From an uncultured Cocleimonas sp. (GTDB lineage Bacteria > Pseudomonadota > Gammaproteobacteria > Thiotrichales > Thiotrichaceae): 44,994 nucleotides of DNA. The number at the start of each line of letters is the position of its first letter. The first letter of the stretch is position 1. This document shows, piece after piece, positions 33,641 through 43,604 of the stretch. The stretch spans positions 1 to 44,994 of the forward strand of contig NZ_CANLZW010000038.1 of the NCBI RefSeq assembly GCF_947495625.1. The letters run 5' to 3'. Position numbers and translations under genes: made by a program. The notes beneath the pieces are model-generated. The model made no database searches, was not told where the DNA came from, and worked only from the letters and a program-made list of their open reading frames with translations.

Positions 33641-33952
33641 ATGGATAACAATGAAGAAAAAACTATAAGAAATAGACTAACGTTTGGTCTTGAAGGCGCG
33701 TTAACCGCATTTATTACCGGGAGTGTATTATGGCTATGTTTAAACTGGTTCTTTTTTACGGGTAATCAGACTACATATATACCCTTTTATTTAGTTTGGA
33801 CAATCACTATTCCTTCGTTTATTTTAGGGGCAATTACACTTGAAAACCTCCTTCTCGACGTTTTGTCAGCTATGTGGCATAAGCTTACAGAAATGTTTGC
33901 CAAACTTCATTCTATTGCTGTTTCTAAAATAAACTCTTACATTGATGGTTAA
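33641..33952 (+). CDS. Small two-helix membrane protein, unknown
   Basis: A 103-residue protein with membrane segments at about 17-37 and 45-67, and a helical cytoplasmic tail. GGGGA lies before the ATG. No family is recognised. It stands alone, upstream of the Rieske gene, which reads the other way. Confidence 0.6.
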   Translation: MDNNEEKTIRNRLTFGLEGALTAFITGSVLWLCLNWFFFTGNQTTYIPFYLVWTITIPSFILGAITLENLLLDVLSAMWHKLTEMFAKLHSIAVSKINSYIDG

Positions 33953-33981
33953 TAGAATTAGTAAATTTGATTGACCATTCA

Positions 33982-34350
33982 TTAACCTACTTTCTTGGGA
34001 TTATCGATAAAGATAGTCCCATCAGTAATATTTAGATTTACTTTAGTTAAACCAACTCCGTTGCATGGTCCTTCAACACATGTACCTTCTTCTATAGTGA
34101 ATTTTGCCCCATGCATTGAGCATATAATAAATTCCTTTTTTTCATCAAGAAAGTCATCGGGGTTCCACTCTAAAGGTGCTAAGGCATGCGGACATACGTT
34201 TAGATAGCCAAAAACGTCATCGGCCTTTCTTATTATAAATATACGAGATGACTTTTGTGGGTGGTCAACGGTAAAACTTTTACAAGATAAATTCTCAAGA
34301 TCAGAAAGCTTACACAGAAATTTGCTAGTTACATCGCTGTCTTTTTTCAT
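33982..34350 (-). CDS. Rieske [2Fe-2S] protein
   Basis: A 122-residue soluble ferredoxin-like Rieske protein. Ligands are Cys53-x-His55 (CPH) and Cys77-x2-His80 (CSMH), both intact. It resembles the small Rieske proteins often found alone and used as electron carriers for oxygenases or nitrite reductase-type enzymes. No oxygenase is nearby, so the partner is unknown. It lies downstream of rnt on the same strand with a 69-bp gap. Confidence 0.9.
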   Translation of the reverse strand: MKKDSDVTSKFLCKLSDLENLSCKSFTVDHPQKSSRIFIIRKADDVFGYLNVCPHALAPLEWNPDDFLDEKKEFIICSMHGAKFTIEEGTCVEGPCNGVGLTKVNLNITDGTIFIDNPKKVG

Positions 34351-34419
34351 TGAGTTTCATTATGGCTTTTTTATGGTTATGACTTATATTTGTAATTTAC
34401 GTATGCAAACCCTTTAACG

Positions 34420-35133
34420 CTATTCTTCTGAACCGTTTAGTTTCTTCGTTCCTATTTTGTCTTCCCATTGATTTATGATATTACAAAATAAATCTGCTGT
34501 CTTTTCAGTATCATACACTGCCGAATGTGCTTCATTAGCATCCCACGGGAATCCAGCTGCTTTAACAGAGCGAGCTAAAACCGTCTGTTTATAGGCCATT
34601 GCCGCTAATGTCACCGTATCAAAAGTACTGAACGGATGAAATGGATTGCGTTTTTTGGCAATGCGCTGCACCGCTGCATTCAAAAAGTTAAGATCAAAAG
34701 CTGCATTGTGCCCTACTAATATAGCGCGCTTACAATTATTGGCTTTCATTTCTTTTCTGACGATCAGAAAAAGCTCATCTAGACATTTCTTTTCATCAAC
34801 CGCAATCGCTTGACGAAATGGTAGGTTAGGGTCAATACCATTCACTTCTAATGAAGCAGGTTCAAGGTTTGAACCTTCAAAAGGATTTACATGCCATCCA
34901 TAAGTGCTGTGGGGTGACAACATGCCATGCTCATCACATCTAAGTGTAACGGCAGCGACTTCTAATAAAGCATCGGTATGATGATTAAAGCCACCTGTTT
35001 CCATATCAATAACGACGGGTAAAAACCCGCGAAATCTTCCCCCTAAAGGATAAAGACATTCTTCAATTTCTTCTGTATCGCTTGTTTCAACTGCACTGCT
35101 ATTAAGCAGTGGTTTTTTAAGATTTATTTCCAT
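34420..35133 (-). CDS. rnt: Ribonuclease T
   Basis: A 237-residue 3'-5' exoribonuclease of the DEDDh family, which trims the 3' ends of tRNA and other stable RNAs. Catalytic residues are visible: Asp43 and Glu45 (VVIDMETGG), the Asp of GHNAAFDLNF, and the His and Asp of EAHSAVYDTEKT. The length and the FRGFLPVV start match gammaproteobacterial RNase T, and the N-terminal 30 residues are a variable acidic leader. It is divergent from aceE. Confidence 0.95.
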   Translation of the reverse strand: MEINLKKPLLNSSAVETSDTEEIEECLYPLGGRFRGFLPVVIDMETGGFNHHTDALLEVAAVTLRCDEHGMLSPHSTYGWHVNPFEGSNLEPASLEVNGIDPNLPFRQAIAVDEKKCLDELFLIVRKEMKANNCKRAILVGHNAAFDLNFLNAAVQRIAKKRNPFHPFSTFDTVTLAAMAYKQTVLARSVKAAGFPWDANEAHSAVYDTEKTADLFCNIINQWEDKIGTKKLNGSEE

Positions 35134-35232
35134 CAGGCGAGCTTACAACAATAGCTTTAAAATTAACACCAACCGATAAATATATTATTCTACCTCTGTA
35201 TATTACTGATATTTATACTGATTTATTTGACG

Positions 35233-35260
35233 TTGACAAAAATCAAATTGACGCTAAACT
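35233..35260 (+). promoter_or_regulatory. Sigma-70-like promoter before aceE
   Basis: TTGACA at 35233-35238 and TAAACT at 35255-35260 are separated by 16 bp. The -10 matches the consensus at four of six positions. This is about 34 bp before the aceE ATG. Confidence 0.45.
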
Positions 35261-35293
35261 TTGTAACACAAATAATATCACTGAGATGAAATA

Positions 35294-37954
35294 ATGAGCG
35301 ACGACCATATAAATGATGTTGATCCCCAGGAAACGCTAGATTGGACGGAGTCTATCGAAGCAATAATAGAAGCAGAGGGTGTTGAACGCGCTCACTTCAT
35401 TATAGAAAAACTAATCGATACGGCCCGAACCAATGGTGCGAACCTTCCTTATAGTGCAAGCACTGCTTATATAAATACCATTCCTCCTCATTTAGAAAAA
35501 ACCTGTCCGGGTGATGCGGGTATTGAAAGTCGTATTCGTTCTTTCATTAGATGGAATGCTGCCGCTATGGTCGTTAGAGCAAACCGCAAAGCTAGCGAGT
35601 TAGGTGGGCATATTGCATCATTTGCTTCATCAGCAACACTTTATGATGTTGGTTTCAATTATTACTGGCGCGCACCAACGCCTGATCATGGCGGTGATCT
35701 TATCTATTTCCAGGGGCACGCATCTCCCGGTATTTATGCACGTTCTTTTTTAGAAGGTCGTTTTGATGAAGAAACACTCGATACATTCAGACAAGAAGCT
35801 GGCGGCAAAGGCTTATCCTCCTACCCTCACCCATGGTTAATGCCTGATTACTGGCAATTCCCGACAGTTTCGATGGGACTAGGACCAATAAAGTCGATCT
35901 ACCAGGCACGTTTCATGAAGTACCTACAACATCGTAAATTAGCAGATACCAAAGACAGACGTGTTTGGGCATTTTTAGGTGATGGTGAAACCGATGAACC
36001 AGAAACACTGGGTGCGATCTCATTGGCAGGACGTGAAAAACTAGAGAACCTGACCTGGGTCGTTAACTGTAACTTACAACGCCTTGATGGCCCCGTTCGC
36101 GGTAACGGTAAAATCGTTCAGGAATTGGAAGCAGTCTTCCGTGGCGCAGGCTGGAACGTTATCAAAGTATTATGGGGAAGCTACTGGGACCCATTATTGG
36201 CTAAAGATAAAGACGGCATCTTGAAAAAGCGCATGCTTGAAGTCGTTGATGGTGAATTCCAGAACTACAAAGCAAAAGATGGCGCTTATGTTCGCGAAAA
36301 CTTCTTTGGTGCTTATCCTGAATTGAGCGCAATGGTTCAAAACATGACTGATGATGATATCTGGCGTTTGAATCGTGGTGGTCATGATCCTCATAAAGTC
36401 TATACCGCATACGATGCTGCAGTGAATCACAAAGATGGCCCTACGGTTATTCTTGCGCATACGGTAAAAGGTTACGGTATGGGTGCAGCAGGTGAAGGCC
36501 AGAATCGTACTCACTCGCAAAAGAAATTAACCGAAGAAGAAATGATCGCATTCAAGGACCGTTTCAATATTCCTCTAAGCGATGAAGATGCAGCTGCAGC
36601 AAAATATTACCAACTAGAAGATGATAGCCCTGCTAAAAAATACTTACTAGAACGCCGTAAACAATTAGGTGGTTCGCTTCCGGTACGTAAAAGTACAGCG
36701 GCTCCACTCGAAGTTCCCCCCATCGATATCTTCCAGCCACTTCTTGATGGTTCAGGTGATCGTGAAATGTCTACAACAATGGCATTTGTTCGAATGTTAA
36801 CAATGATTACTCGCGATAAGAAAATGGGTAAATACGTGGTGCCTATCGTGCCAGATGAAGCTCGTACCTTTGGTATGGAAGGCATGTTCCGTCAACTCGG
36901 CATCTTCTCATCTGTAGGTCAGCTTTATGATCCACAAGATAAAGAACAAGTGATGTTCTATAAAGAAGACAAAACCGGTCAAATTCTTGAAGAAGGTATT
37001 ACCGAAGCTGGAGCTTTTTCATCATGGATTGCTGCAGCAACTGCATACAGTACGCACAGCGTTAATATGGTTCCGTTCTATATTTATTACTCTATGTTCG
37101 GTTTCCAGCGTATCGGTGACCTCGCATGGTCAGCGGGTGATTCACGATCTCGTGGATTCCTGATTGGAGCAACTGCGGGTAGAACAACACTCGCTGGCGA
37201 AGGTTTACAACACCAGGATGGACACGGAATGGTTCAAGCCGGATTGATTCCAAACTGTATCAGTTATGACCCTACTTTCGCTTATGAAATGGCAGTGATT
37301 ATTCATGACGGTATGAATCGCATGTACAACAAGCAGGAAGATGTTTACTACTACATCACTGCAATGAATGAATCTTACAAGCAACCTGCGTTACCTAAAG
37401 GTGCTGAAAAAGGCATCGTCAAAGGTATGTACTTGCTGAAAAATGGCGGCAAAAAGAAGAACAAAGTCCAGTTAATGGGCTCTGGAACTATCTTGCTTGA
37501 AGTGATAGCAGCAGCCGATTTATTACTCGAAGACTGGGGTGTGGATTCTGATATCTGGAGTTGTACCAGCTTTAATGAACTCGCTCGTGAAGCACACGAG
37601 ATTGAGCGCTGGAATAGATTACACCCATTAGAAGATGCGAAAGTGCCTTATATTACCAAGCAATTAACGGGTCATCGCGGTCCTGCAGTAGCCGCTACTG
37701 ATTATATTAAGCAGTATTCTGAACAGGTGAGAAAGTGGATACCCAGCGCTTATACCGTTTTAGGTACAGACGGCTTTGGACGAAGCGATACGCGTGTAGA
37801 ACTACGTAAGCATTTTGAAGTTGACCGTTACCAAATAACGGTTACAGCGCTTAAAGCGTTGGCAGATGAAGGCACTTTACCTGCGGTGAAAGTCGCTGAT
37901 GCGCTTGAAAAGTACGGTATAGATACCGATAAACTTAACCCACTACAAGCTTAA
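35294..37954 (+). CDS. aceE: Pyruvate dehydrogenase E1 component (homodimeric)
   Basis: An 886-residue thiamine-diphosphate enzyme that decarboxylates pyruvate and passes the acetyl group to lipoyl E2. The thiamine-binding segment GDGETDEPETLGAISLAGRE and NCNLQRLDGPVRGN is clear, and the length is the usual one for the homodimeric E1. It is the first gene of aceE-aceF-lpd. A small ribosome site (GAGATG) precedes the ATG, and a promoter-like pair lies about 35 bp upstream. No pdhR lies in the window. Confidence 0.98.
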   Translation: MSDDHINDVDPQETLDWTESIEAIIEAEGVERAHFIIEKLIDTARTNGANLPYSASTAYINTIPPHLEKTCPGDAGIESRIRSFIRWNAAAMVVRANRKASELGGHIASFASSATLYDVGFNYYWRAPTPDHGGDLIYFQGHASPGIYARSFLEGRFDEETLDTFRQEAGGKGLSSYPHPWLMPDYWQFPTVSMGLGPIKSIYQARFMKYLQHRKLADTKDRRVWAFLGDGETDEPETLGAISLAGREKLENLTWVVNCNLQRLDGPVRGNGKIVQELEAVFRGAGWNVIKVLWGSYWDPLLAKDKDGILKKRMLEVVDGEFQNYKAKDGAYVRENFFGAYPELSAMVQNMTDDDIWRLNRGGHDPHKVYTAYDAAVNHKDGPTVILAHTVKGYGMGAAGEGQNRTHSQKKLTEEEMIAFKDRFNIPLSDEDAAAAKYYQLEDDSPAKKYLLERRKQLGGSLPVRKSTAAPLEVPPIDIFQPLLDGSGDREMSTTMAFVRMLTMITRDKKMGKYVVPIVPDEARTFGMEGMFRQLGIFSSVGQLYDPQDKEQVMFYKEDKTGQILEEGITEAGAFSSWIAAATAYSTHSVNMVPFYIYYSMFGFQRIGDLAWSAGDSRSRGFLIGATAGRTTLAGEGLQHQDGHGMVQAGLIPNCISYDPTFAYEMAVIIHDGMNRMYNKQEDVYYYITAMNESYKQPALPKGAEKGIVKGMYLLKNGGKKKNKVQLMGSGTILLEVIAAADLLLEDWGVDSDIWSCTSFNELAREAHEIERWNRLHPLEDAKVPYITKQLTGHRGPAVAATDYIKQYSEQVRKWIPSAYTVLGTDGFGRSDTRVELRKHFEVDRYQITVTALKALADEGTLPAVKVADALEKYGIDTDKLNPLQA

Positions 37955-37968
37955 GGGAGGCCACGATC

Positions 37969-39630
37969 ATGAGTATTAAAGAAATCGTAGTACCCGATAT
38001 AGGCGATTTTGATGCCGTAGAGGTTATCGAAGTTTTAGTTGCCGAAGGCGACACTATTCAAGCTGAAGATTCAATTGTTACGGTTGAATCAGATAAAGCC
38101 TCAATGGAAATTCCGAGTAGTGCTTCAGGGAAAATCCTGAAATTAAAAGTAGGTATGGGTGACAATATATCAGAAGGCACTGTGCTATTAATGTTAGAGG
38201 TTGATGATTCTGAATCGACAGAAACTTCATCTGATAAAGCACCTGCTACTAGCGCTACAGAGAAACAAACTGAGACTACTAAAACAGATGCTCCAGTCAA
38301 GCAGGAAACAACCACTGATGCGCCAGCTACCGACTCATCCTCAAAAACCAGCATTGAAGAAATAATCGTACCAGATATTGGTGATTTTGATGAGGTAGAA
38401 GTCATTGAAGTGTTAGTTGCCGAAGGCGATATCATAGAAGCTGAAGATTCACTCATCACGGTTGAATCAGATAAAGCATCTATGGAAATACCCAGCAGCG
38501 CTTCGGGTAAAGTCCTAAAACTTAAAGTAAAAATCGGAGATAAAGTATCTGAAGGCTCTGTACTATTAATGATGGAAGTTAATACTGGTGGAATCGCTGA
38601 TAAACCTGCAGAAGAACCAACTCCTAAAGAAGATGCAGTTAAGCTCAATGTATCTGCGCCAGCTGAGGCCAAGCCGAGCAAATCTCCTGTAAATAAATTA
38701 TCACCTACTGTTCACTTAGATGAGAAGCGCTTCAGTAAAGCTTACGCAAGCCCATCCGTTCGCAAGTTTGCCCGTGAATTGGGTGTAGATTTAGGTGAAG
38801 TTGATGGCACTAGTCGCAAAGGACGTATTAATAAAGACGATGTAAAAGGATTTGTTAAGAAGGCATTAAACACCAAAGGAAGTGGATCTTCTTTAGGTGT
38901 CGCACCTATGCCTGAAATTGATTTTTCAAAATTTGGGGAAATTGAAACGCAATCTCTGAGTAAGATCAATAAGCTCACAGGTGAATTTTTACATCGTAGC
39001 TGGGTAACTGTTCCTCATGTTACTCAATTCGATGAAGCCGACATCACAGAGATGGAAGCCTTTCGTAAGCAAATGGGCAAAGAGATGGAAAAAGATGGCA
39101 TAAAAATTACGCCTTTGGCTTTCATTATTAGAGCTGTTGTTACTACGCTAAAACTCTACCCTCGTTTTAATAGCTCTTTGGATAGTACCGGTGAAAACCT
39201 GATTCTCAAGAAATATTTTAATATCGGTGTCGCAGTCGATACGCCAGATGGATTGGTGGTTCCTGTTATTCGTGAGGTTGATCAAAAGTCTTTAGTAGAA
39301 ATATCACAAGAGATTCGGGAATACGCACAAAAAGCGCGAGATAAAAAACTCAAACCATCTGATATGCAAGGCGGTTGTTTTACTATTTCGAGTCTTGGAG
39401 GCATTGGTGGAACGAAATTTACGCCTATCGTAAATGCGCCCGAAGTGGCGGTGCTTGGTGTATCAAAATCTTCTATACAACCACTATGGGATGGAAGTGA
39501 ATTTAAGCCGCGCTTAATGCTGCCATTATCACTCTCATATGACCATAGAGTCATAGATGGAGCCGATGGTGCTCGATTTACTTCTCATTTAAGTAAAATG
39601 TTATCTGACATTCGACGAATGATGGTATAA
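37969..39630 (+). CDS. aceF: Pyruvate dehydrogenase E2, dihydrolipoyl acetyltransferase
   Basis: A 553-residue E2 core. Two lipoyl domains occur in tandem (about 1-80 and 125-205), each with the lipoylated Lys in ESDKASMEIPSS. A Pro/Ala/Thr-rich linker follows each. The peripheral-subunit-binding domain is at about 262-298 (YASPSVRKFARELGVDLGEV), and the catalytic domain ends with SYDHRVIDGAD, with His526 and Asp530. It transfers the acetyl group to CoA. It starts 14 bp after aceE with GGAGG before the ATG. Confidence 0.97.
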   Translation: MSIKEIVVPDIGDFDAVEVIEVLVAEGDTIQAEDSIVTVESDKASMEIPSSASGKILKLKVGMGDNISEGTVLLMLEVDDSESTETSSDKAPATSATEKQTETTKTDAPVKQETTTDAPATDSSSKTSIEEIIVPDIGDFDEVEVIEVLVAEGDIIEAEDSLITVESDKASMEIPSSASGKVLKLKVKIGDKVSEGSVLLMMEVNTGGIADKPAEEPTPKEDAVKLNVSAPAEAKPSKSPVNKLSPTVHLDEKRFSKAYASPSVRKFARELGVDLGEVDGTSRKGRINKDDVKGFVKKALNTKGSGSSLGVAPMPEIDFSKFGEIETQSLSKINKLTGEFLHRSWVTVPHVTQFDEADITEMEAFRKQMGKEMEKDGIKITPLAFIIRAVVTTLKLYPRFNSSLDSTGENLILKKYFNIGVAVDTPDGLVVPVIREVDQKSLVEISQEIREYAQKARDKKLKPSDMQGGCFTISSLGGIGGTKFTPIVNAPEVAVLGVSKSSIQPLWDGSEFKPRLMLPLSLSYDHRVIDGADGARFTSHLSKMLSDIRRMMV

Positions 39631-39712
39631 AGTACGAACAAATAATAATTGATTGTACCATTGATTTTTTTAATCTTAACTTTTACCGCTATCTATAGAA
39701 GGAAGTATTAAT

Positions 39713-41140
39713 ATGCACGCACCCCTAGTTGTTCTTGGCTCTGGCCCAGGCGGATATACAGCAGCTTTTCGCGCAGCCGATCTAGGTTTAGAAGTAATAA
39801 TGATCGAAAAGTATGAAAGCATTGGAGGAGTCTGTCTAAACGTAGGCTGTATCCCATCAAAAGCTTTGTTACATACTGCTCAAGTAATTACAGAAGCTGA
39901 AGAAGCTGGACACCACGGTGTTAGCTTTGGCAAACCGAAAATTGAAATCGATAAAGTTCGTGAGAACAAAGATGATATCGTTGGCAAACTCACAGGCGGC
40001 CTGAAAGGACTTGCTAAGCAACGTAAAGTAACTATTGTTCAGGGTTACGGAAAATTCACTTCTGATAAAGCGATTGAAGTTGAAGCAGAAGATGGCACTA
40101 AAACAGAAGTTACCTTTGATAACTGTATTATAGCTGCAGGTTCTCGTGTAACTAAGCTACCTTTCATTCCTTGGGATGATCCACGCGTAATGGACTCGAC
40201 AGGCGCTCTAGAACTGGAAGATATTCCTAAGCGTTTATTGGTTGTTGGTGGCGGAATTATTGGCCTTGAAATGGCTACAGTTTATGATGCACTTGGTTCA
40301 CAAGTAACCATCGTAGAATTATCTCCAGGCCTGATGCCTGGTACTGATCGCGATCTTGTTAAGCCATTAGAGCGTCGTATCGCTAAGCAGTACGAAAACA
40401 TTTTCACTAATACTAAACTTGCTTCTATTGAGCCATCTGATGCAGGCATGCTTTGTAAATTTGAAGCGCTTGATGAAAAGACAGCTAAGAAAGTACCAGA
40501 GTCTGATACATTCGATCGCGTACTCGTTTCAATTGGCCGTTCTCCAAACGGTAAACTGATTGATGCTGATAAAGCAGGTGTTGCAGTGGATGATCATGGC
40601 TTTATCGCTACTGATAACCAAATGCGTACGAATGTTCCTCACATCTTTGCGATTGGTGACATCGTTGGGCAACCAATGCTTGCACATAAAGCAACCCATG
40701 AAGGAAAAACAGCTGCAGAAGTGATTGCGGGTCACAAAGCATTCTTTGATGCACGTGCCATTCCATCTGTTGCTTATACCAATCCTGAAATTGCATGGAT
40801 GGGTAAAACAGAAGAAGAATGTAAAGCAGAAGGTATTGAAATCACTAAAGGTGCATTCCCATGGGCTGCAAGTGGGCGTTCATTAAGTAACGGCCGTAGC
40901 GAAGGTATGACTAAGGTGATGTTTGATAAAGGTACTGGCCAGATTATTGGCGCCGGTATCGTTGGAACAAACGCTGGTGAACTAATCGCTGAAGCTGTAT
41001 TGGCACTTGAAATGGGTGCTGATGCTGAAGATATTGGTTTAACCATTCATCCGCATCCAACACTTTCTGAAACATTCAACTTCGCTGCAGAAGTTGCTGA
41101 AGGTACTTGTACAGATATTTATGTACCAAAAAGAAAGTAA
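39713..41140 (+). CDS. lpdA: Dihydrolipoyl dehydrogenase (E3)
   Basis: A 475-residue flavoenzyme that reoxidises the lipoyl groups of E2 and passes electrons to NAD. The redox-active pair Cys41 and Cys46 (GGVCLNVGCIPSK) and the C-terminal HPHPTLSE are present. It shares the 82-bp spacing after aceF and ends in a strong terminator. The same E3 often serves the 2-oxoglutarate dehydrogenase and glycine cleavage complexes. Confidence 0.97.
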   Translation: MHAPLVVLGSGPGGYTAAFRAADLGLEVIMIEKYESIGGVCLNVGCIPSKALLHTAQVITEAEEAGHHGVSFGKPKIEIDKVRENKDDIVGKLTGGLKGLAKQRKVTIVQGYGKFTSDKAIEVEAEDGTKTEVTFDNCIIAAGSRVTKLPFIPWDDPRVMDSTGALELEDIPKRLLVVGGGIIGLEMATVYDALGSQVTIVELSPGLMPGTDRDLVKPLERRIAKQYENIFTNTKLASIEPSDAGMLCKFEALDEKTAKKVPESDTFDRVLVSIGRSPNGKLIDADKAGVAVDDHGFIATDNQMRTNVPHIFAIGDIVGQPMLAHKATHEGKTAAEVIAGHKAFFDARAIPSVAYTNPEIAWMGKTEEECKAEGIEITKGAFPWAASGRSLSNGRSEGMTKVMFDKGTGQIIGAGIVGTNAGELIAEAVLALEMGADAEDIGLTIHPHPTLSETFNFAAEVAEGTCTDIYVPKRK

Positions 41141-41173
41141 ATTTAGAGAGATAAATTTCTAAATTAAAAACAT

Positions 41174-41203
41174 AAAAAAGGCGTTCATTTGAACGCCTTT
41201 TTT
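41174..41203 (+). terminator. Rho-independent terminator after lpdA
   Basis: GGCGTTCA-TT-TGAACGCC forms an 8-bp stem with an A-run before and six T after. It closes the pyruvate dehydrogenase operon. Confidence 0.95.
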
Positions 41204-41252
41204 ATTAGCACTAATTAATAATTGCTAATTAATATTTAATAATAAAAGTAAG

Positions 41253-41280
41253 GTCACCCCCCTACTTTTAAGCGGTTTTT
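41253..41280 (+). repeat. Dispersed C-rich repeat downstream of lpdA
   Basis: GTCACCCCCCTACTTTTAAG then CGGTTTTT. It follows the terminator and lies 99 bp before the SGNH gene. Confidence 0.88.
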
Positions 41281-41379
41281 CTGTTAACCTCGAAGAATGT
41301 TTCAGTATATCCAGTTGCACTTAATTACAGTTAAACTGTCATAAAAAACGAATATCAGAATAGAGATCCTAATAGGGGC

Positions 41380-42219
41380 ATGGAAATTTTTAGAATTCTT
41401 ATCACGGCAATTTTCTTATTGGCTGTTAACTTTTGTTTCCCTGAAAAATCTTTTGCTGATAATAACTCAAAACTATCATCAAACTCTCCAACAAACGCTA
41501 ACGGCGAATACGTAAGAAAACGCTTCTTACAGTTAATGAAAAAACCTTTCGATACCGATAGTCAAAATATTAACCAAACAAAAATTCTAATTATCGGTGA
41601 TAGTCACGCACAAGATTTTTTGAATGCCATCGCTGAAAATAAACTATTAACACACAGCCAGATTAGAACGCGTTATATCCCGACTCGATGTCAGATATAT
41701 CTCGGAAATACATCGCACAGGGAAGTTCATAAGAACGATGTCACTCTGTGTCAAAAATCAGATAGCCTCGAACTAGCCGAAGCACAAATAGCAGAAGCAG
41801 ATGTCATAATATTATCAGCACTCTGGAGAATGTGGGCGGTCAAAGCTTTGCCAAAAACGATTGCTAACCTCAGGCTTTCACCAGAGCAAAAATTATTTGT
41901 GATTGGAAGACGGAGTTTTTTAAAACCGGACACTCAAGTCATGCAATATTTAGACAAAAACCAACGTTTAAAACTACGAAATAAGGTCGATATCCATCAA
42001 CTCGACATCAATACATTAATGGCTAAATTACTGGACGAACAAGTATTTGTAGATGTGCATAACGTGGTATGCGGACCTGGATCAAGCTGCCCTGTCTTCA
42101 CCGATAAGGCAAAGATAATCTCTTTTGATGGTGGCCATCTCAGTCGCGATGGCGCACGCTATCTGGGAAATATTCTTTTTAAGAACTCTCAATTATCTGC
42201 TTTGACTGAATCTCTTTAA
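41380..42219 (+). CDS. Exported SGNH-hydrolase-like protein
   Basis: A 279-residue protein with a signal peptide (residues 1-26, cleavage near SFA-DN). The block I motif GDSHA at 73-77 supplies a candidate nucleophile Ser75, and DGGHLS near 250-255 supplies the Asp and His253, the pattern of SGNH-fold domains attached to acyltransferases. It could remove or transfer acyl groups on envelope polysaccharide. Here it is free-standing, without the acyltransferase-3 membrane part. AGGGG precedes the ATG. It is convergent with yajQ. Confidence 0.85.
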   Translation: MEIFRILITAIFLLAVNFCFPEKSFADNNSKLSSNSPTNANGEYVRKRFLQLMKKPFDTDSQNINQTKILIIGDSHAQDFLNAIAENKLLTHSQIRTRYIPTRCQIYLGNTSHREVHKNDVTLCQKSDSLELAEAQIAEADVIILSALWRMWAVKALPKTIANLRLSPEQKLFVIGRRSFLKPDTQVMQYLDKNQRLKLRNKVDIHQLDINTLMAKLLDEQVFVDVHNVVCGPGSSCPVFTDKAKIISFDGGHLSRDGARYLGNILFKNSQLSALTESL

Positions 42220-42232
42220 TGAGAATAAACGC

Positions 42233-42715
42233 TTAATCTCTGAAGTTTGTAAATTGAACGGGTACGCCAATATCCTCAGCGCGCAGCATCGCCATCACCT
42301 GCTGTAAATCATCACGTTTCTTGCCAGTAACACGTACTTGCTTATCTTGCATTTGAGTGGTGACTTTGAATTTACCGGCTTTGATCAGTTTGCTAACCTT
42401 ACGACCAGCATCACCATCCAAACCTTGTTTAAGTAACATTCTCTGCCGCGTATTTTTTAACTGACCTTCAACATCCTGAATATCCAGAGCGCTGGTATCT
42501 ACTTTTCTTGCGACCATTTTAGAACGTAGAACATCTCGCATTTGTTTTATCTGGAATTCACCTTCAGCTTTCAGCGTAATCACTTCATCATTTAATTCAA
42601 AAGAACAATCACTGCCCTTAAAATCATAACGGGTGGTGACTTCTTTATTTGCCTGATCAACTGCATTACGTAGTTCGTGCATATCGATTTCTGAAACAAC
42701 ATCAAACGATGGCAT
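42233..42715 (-). CDS. yajQ: YajQ-family nucleotide-binding protein
   Basis: A 160-residue cytosolic protein of the YajQ family. The start MPSFDVVSEID and the segments ATTRYDFKGSD-like (EVTTRYDFKGSDCSFE) and KVTTQMQDKQVRVTGKKRDDLQ are characteristic. Family members bind cyclic di-GMP in some bacteria and interact with a transcription factor. AGAGG precedes the ATG. Confidence 0.95.
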   Translation of the reverse strand: MPSFDVVSEIDMHELRNAVDQANKEVTTRYDFKGSDCSFELNDEVITLKAEGEFQIKQMRDVLRSKMVARKVDTSALDIQDVEGQLKNTRQRMLLKQGLDGDAGRKVSKLIKAGKFKVTTQMQDKQVRVTGKKRDDLQQVMAMLRAEDIGVPVQFTNFRD

Positions 42716-42987
42716 AGATTTACCTCTTTACGATTTTATTATTTATGATAGGAGTATTTTACACCATTATTCTACAGTAAAAAACTTGTGACCGAGTGGT
42801 AACTTAACGCCAATTTAGTTGTAAATAACTAAGAAACATAAGGATTTCTGAACGTACCGTAACCTTAAAATATTTTATGTATTCTGCCAGCTTCTCTCTA
42901 CAATTTTTAATCATAACTACCCTATGAAAATGAGTATTCACAGTTATATACTACGTGTTCATTTATAAACTTATATCGGTATCTCTT

Positions 42988-43497
42988 ATGTCTAGAACCT
43001 ATCAATTGATGTTAATTCTTTTATATTCTTTTTTTCTCAATGCCTGTGATAACAGCAAAACTGAGGCTGAAGTAGAGACCAAAAAAGAGACTAAAACAGA
43101 AGCAAAAGCTGAGATGTCAGCTGCAGACTCAATATCGATTGTTGACCCTTACATAAGAGCAATGCCTCCCGGACAAAAAGTGACGGCAATGTTTATGAAT
43201 ATGGAAAACTCATCTTCGGCATTACAAGATTTAGTATCTGTTGATACCACAGCCAGTGACCATGCGGAACTTCACGAGCACAAAATGATTGATGGCATGA
43301 TGAAAATGGGTCAGGTAGAAAAAATATCTGTTGAGGCAAATGGAACTGCAGCACTAAAGCCAGGTGGATATCATATTATGTTGATCGGTTTGAAAAAGGA
43401 CCTACAACCCGGTGAGATGGTTGATATCGAACTTACGTTTAAAGATGGTTCAACCAAGACCGTTAAAACAGAAGTTAAGAAAATAGCGGTTGAATAA
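42988..43497 (+). CDS. Copper chaperone PCu(A)C lipoprotein
   Basis: A protein of about 169 residues. I start it at the ATG at 42988, which gives a lipobox LNAC at Cys20. A GTG at 42955 would add 11 residues before it. After a charged linker rich in Glu and Lys, the PCu(A)C domain shows the Met/His copper-site pattern HEHKMIDGMMKMG and GGYHIML. Such proteins hand Cu(I) to cytochrome oxidase assembly in the periplasm. The next gene, SCO, is the usual partner, so the pair serves the CuA site or related assembly. Confidence 0.9.
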   Translation: MSRTYQLMLILLYSFFLNACDNSKTEAEVETKKETKTEAKAEMSAADSISIVDPYIRAMPPGQKVTAMFMNMENSSSALQDLVSVDTTASDHAELHEHKMIDGMMKMGQVEKISVEANGTAALKPGGYHIMLIGLKKDLQPGEMVDIELTFKDGSTKTVKTEVKKIAVE

Positions 43498-43604
43498 CTC
43501 TGTATAGAAACCATATAAAAAACACTGAAACAAGGTTAACATCTTTGTATGTTAATCTTGTAAATAGCTGATTTACAATACCAATTTATTAGAGCATAGC
43601 CATT

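Noticed and set aside
38010-38580. Repeated DNA inside aceF
   Set aside because: It corresponds to the two lipoyl domains and is a normal feature of gammaproteobacterial E2.
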